From assembly GCA_015501605.1 (NCBI GenBank), contig JADNRZ010000013.1, positions 744,001-808,000 of the forward strand: a stretch of 64,000 bases of DNA. Reading direction: 5' to 3'. The position numbers and the translations under genes were made by a program. This DNA comes from Panaeolus papilionaceus. Lineage: Eukaryota > Basidiomycota > Agaricomycetes > Agaricales. Positions 61,663 through 64,000 of this stretch are shown here, one piece after another. The notes under the pieces were generated by a model, which was not told the origin of the DNA, ran no database searches, and saw nothing but the letters and a program-made list of their open reading frames with translations. The stretch's first letter is position 1. The number at the start of each line of letters is the position of its first letter.

Positions 61663-62520
61663 ATGTCGTACAACAACACTTCAAACGAGCAGCGTCAAGC
61701 AGGATCGGGTTTGGCAGACAAAGCAGCGTAAGGGGTGACTCACTTTCTGAAACTTTCGAACTTAAAGGAGCTGATATGTGTCGCGATTTTGCAGGAGCGT
61801 GTATCACCTTGCGCACGGTATGTACGATGTTCCTCTTCATACAGGGTTGCTTCCCGATCCTCATGACTTTTGAATTTGCCAATAGGAGCAGGAGAGAACC
61901 TCCGTGGCACCCTATTGGGTGCGGTTGACACCATAGCTAAAAGTCCTATGGGAGAGAGTAAAAACGATGCAATCGCTACGAAAGGCAGAGAAGAGATGAC
62001 AAGGGCCATGGAGGTGCTCAGAATGCCTTTGTCGAGAAGCGGTCACACTACTCATTCTAACACCGCTGCACAGACGGGTCGTACTGCTGGGCACCATGCA
62101 GGCCCATATCCTCGAACCACGGAAACAGCAGGGAACTACCAATCGTCCGCTTATGCAGACCCGACTGTGTATCCCGGTGAGCGTCGACATTATTTATTAC
62201 ATGAAACATTAGTTGCTGACATTGAAATTTGTTGCTTGACAGGAGGCGGAGCTTCCATGAACCCCACTGCTGTTGGAGCTACAGATCCCGCGCATGGGCA
62301 CGCAACTACTTTCCCCAATCATCACCGCGACGATGCCATCTCCGGTCTACCTCCCAATCAAGCTCAGGATTTTCAAGGACTTGGTCAAAAACCGGAACAC
62401 CAGCTTTCGTATGGACAGAACAATCCAGGGGGAGCCGGTTATTACGGTTCCCAAGATCAGCAGAATTATGGTGCCCCCGCTGGATACCCGAATGAAGAGC
62501 TCAGGCGACCATATAGTTAA
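61663..62520 (+). CDS. small hydrophilic CsbD/LEA-like protein
   Basis: Four exons (61663-61727, 61795-61817, 61886-62176, 62243-62520) join in frame to 218 aa. The first half has the pattern of agaric stress-type hydrophilic proteins: GSGLADKAA, HGAGENLRGTLLGAVDTI, then ATKGREEMTRAMEVL, an amphipathic, charged, Ala/Gly-rich sequence resembling CsbD-like or LEA proteins. The second half is a disordered, Gly/Gln/Tyr/Asn-rich tail (SYGQNNPGGAGYYGSQ, APAGYPNEELRRPYS). There is no signal peptide, membrane segment or catalytic motif. A protective or chaperone-like role in stress is inferred from composition only. Confidence 0.75.
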
Positions 62521-63506
62521 TTGAATATACCAGTTATGATCCTCATTTTAGCTTATCAATTGTCCAATCTTGCTATGCTTCGTTCGAGGCCAACCGAATG
62601 CCGTATAATACATTATGTACCTGTATAATAGTTATGTACAATAATCCGGTGAATTTGGATCGTCCATTATGCGCAATCTTGTTAATGTATGGCATCAGAC
62701 ACAGTCTAGACCCTCCTCGTAATATACTTCTGTTCTCTCCGCATCGAATACAAATTTGCCGCTCTAATTGCTGCTTCTCTCTCACCGCCACCACGTGCAA
62801 TGTCAATTCACTAGCGCAAAGCTAACCCTCAATTTCCTTTTCCTATCCAGTGCATATCAGACGTGGGTACGATATAAGAAGACTCAGGAGAATTAAAATA
62901 TGATTGAGTGCTTTTGGTCTTACGTTGTAAGGATGGCAAGAAACCAACCCCCGCACAGGCACGTCGACACTGACACACGGCGATTCAACAAAGTCTCCAA
63001 AGAGACAAACGCGGAGAATAAGTGGGTTGTATTTGGTCAGTCTCTTTACGAGGCCAGCCCCGGCTCTACAGGTTTAGACAAGTAAGTAAAACAATTGTGA
63101 GGATGTAATGCAAATAAAGGCTTGTACATAAGCTGTGCTAGGAACGAACTTGACGTCGAAGTGAAAACATTATGCCCTTGATCATGGTGTATGGGTGGGT
63201 CATGAAAGAAGTCGAAGGATATGCGAATGAATTAGTCGGAGATGGATGTAAAGATGATAAGGAGTGTATGTTATTCATAATTCATAAAAGGAAACGACAG
63301 ATCGGTCGAGGCCAAAGTGGCATTGACGTTTAGGCACCATGGAAGGAGGTTTGAGTTCCGGGGGATAGGGCGGGGGGATTACAAGTACAAGTGGGTGATG
63401 AAAATGCAGCGAAAAGACCGGGCTGGAAGAGGAACAGAAAGGGGTAGGCGAAATATGAAGTATCTGAGATGCTTCGAATTGACAGTAGAGCGAGCGGCTC
63501 TAGGCT
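62521..63506. other. convergent intergenic region
   Basis: About 1 kb between the CsbD/LEA-like stop and the stop of the partial gene at the window end. No supported gene was found. Confidence 0.5.
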
Positions 63507-64000
63507 TTAACGAAGAAGCCGCAGTGCCCTGATTACATCCTGCATATCAGTATTCCACTCGCCCGACCATGACTGCCTCGTCGCGGGCGACTCGCTTCGA
63601 TAGGTGGACAACAGGTCGCTGTCGTAGTAAGAGTCAGCTGGCACGTTCGGGGGCTTCAACCAATGCGCTAGCTGAGGGAGCCTCTGGCTTTGTCGTTTAT
63701 GTCCGTCAATCATGGTGGAAAAGGGCGTCGAGGCTCGGCTTCCAACGGGCTGCCTGTCATCACCATGATCGGTGACAATGAAGCTGGCAGTAGCATTCAG
63801 TCCGTCTACACCAAGAGATAGGGAAGCAGAACGCGAAGCTCGGACGGTGGACCGACGTAATGCATGGGAATGCGATTTCGAGCGGTGCAGGGTAGAAACA
63901 GGGGTTGTGGGAGAGGAAGGTGGTGATGAAGGACACTCTGTAGGAGGTGAATCAGCAAGGTCGAGGGACAGCGTGTCAATTGAGAGGGTAGGTAAGGGTC
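63507..64000 (-). CDS. C-terminal part of Ser/Pro-rich protein
   Basis: Minus-strand frame open from the window edge to a TAA at 63507-63509, about 164 codons. It begins outside the window. The visible part is Ser/Thr/Pro-rich (CPSSPPSSPTTPVSTL), then basic (HRSKSHSHALRRSTVRASRS), and ends with WNTDMQDVIRALRLLR. The composition and the lack of stops over nearly 500 nt suggest a true exon of a disordered regulatory protein. The family is not recognised. Confidence 0.55.
   Translation of the reverse strand, partial: PLPTLSIDTLSLDLADSPPTECPSSPPSSPTTPVSTLHRSKSHSHALRRSTVRASRSASLSLGVDGLNATASFIVTDHGDDRQPVGSRASTPFSTMIDGHKRQSQRLPQLAHWLKPPNVPADSYYDSDLLSTYRSESPATRQSWSGEWNTDMQDVIRALRLLR

Overview
This is nuclear DNA of a filamentous basidiomycete, most likely an Agaricomycete (mushroom-forming fungus). 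Genes are broken by many 45-90 nt GT-AG introns, the proteome is agaric-like (F-box/LRR-type proteins, an AA9 LPMO, a microsomal P450, UBR1, GCN2), and there are no operons or Shine-Dalgarno signals. Exon models were read by hand from splice sites and frame continuity. For multi-exon genes the given span covers first to last coding base, and exon joins are stated in the evidence.

Layout. 1-875: 3' end of a UTP18-like U3 snoRNP WD40 protein (+). 1967-4562: ER class I alpha-mannosidase, GH47 (+). 5261-6808: F-box protein (-). 7534-9635: secreted serine carboxypeptidase, S10 (+). 9884-11746: decayed F-box pseudogene (+). 12464-14295: secreted Thr/Val-rich mucin-like protein (-). 16408-17798: AA9 lytic polysaccharide monooxygenase (+). 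18390-31599: an array of five paralogous, mostly secreted, kinase-fold-like proteins (here K1-K5), into which the chitin synthase export chaperone CHS7 (21141-22666, -) and a small single-pass membrane protein (29346-30006, -) are interleaved. 31952-34100: organellar-type glutamyl-tRNA synthetase (+). 34755-40730: UBR1-type N-recognin E3 ligase (-), divergent across 86 bp from a TRAPP subunit Trs33/TRAPPC6 (40817-41739, +). 42478-43921: ACR3 arsenite efflux carrier (+). 45731-48251: cytochrome P450 (+). 48835-54912: eIF2alpha kinase GCN2 (+), convergent with a class I methyltransferase (55129-56334, -). 56335-61662: a gene-poor stretch. 61663-62520: small hydrophilic CsbD/LEA-like protein (+). 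63507-64000: C-terminus of a Ser/Pro-rich protein running off the window (-).

The most interesting element is the K1-K5 array. All five share an order of motifs reminiscent of a protein kinase or aminoglycoside-phosphotransferase fold: a Lys strand (xxKIIxN or xVKVF), a helix Glu (WEIxxL or MEINAL), an (H/N)G-x-L-xx-GN catalytic-loop-like motif, and a DWG/DWS metal-loop-like motif. The residue at the catalytic Asp position differs in each copy (N, G, D, H, A). Three are clearly secreted, one has a signal peptide but a broken N-terminal frame, and one has no visible signal peptide. I know of no described function for this arrangement; assignment to a kinase-like fold is inference from motif order. 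The remaining genes are housekeeping or common fungal genes with no evident functional link to the array.
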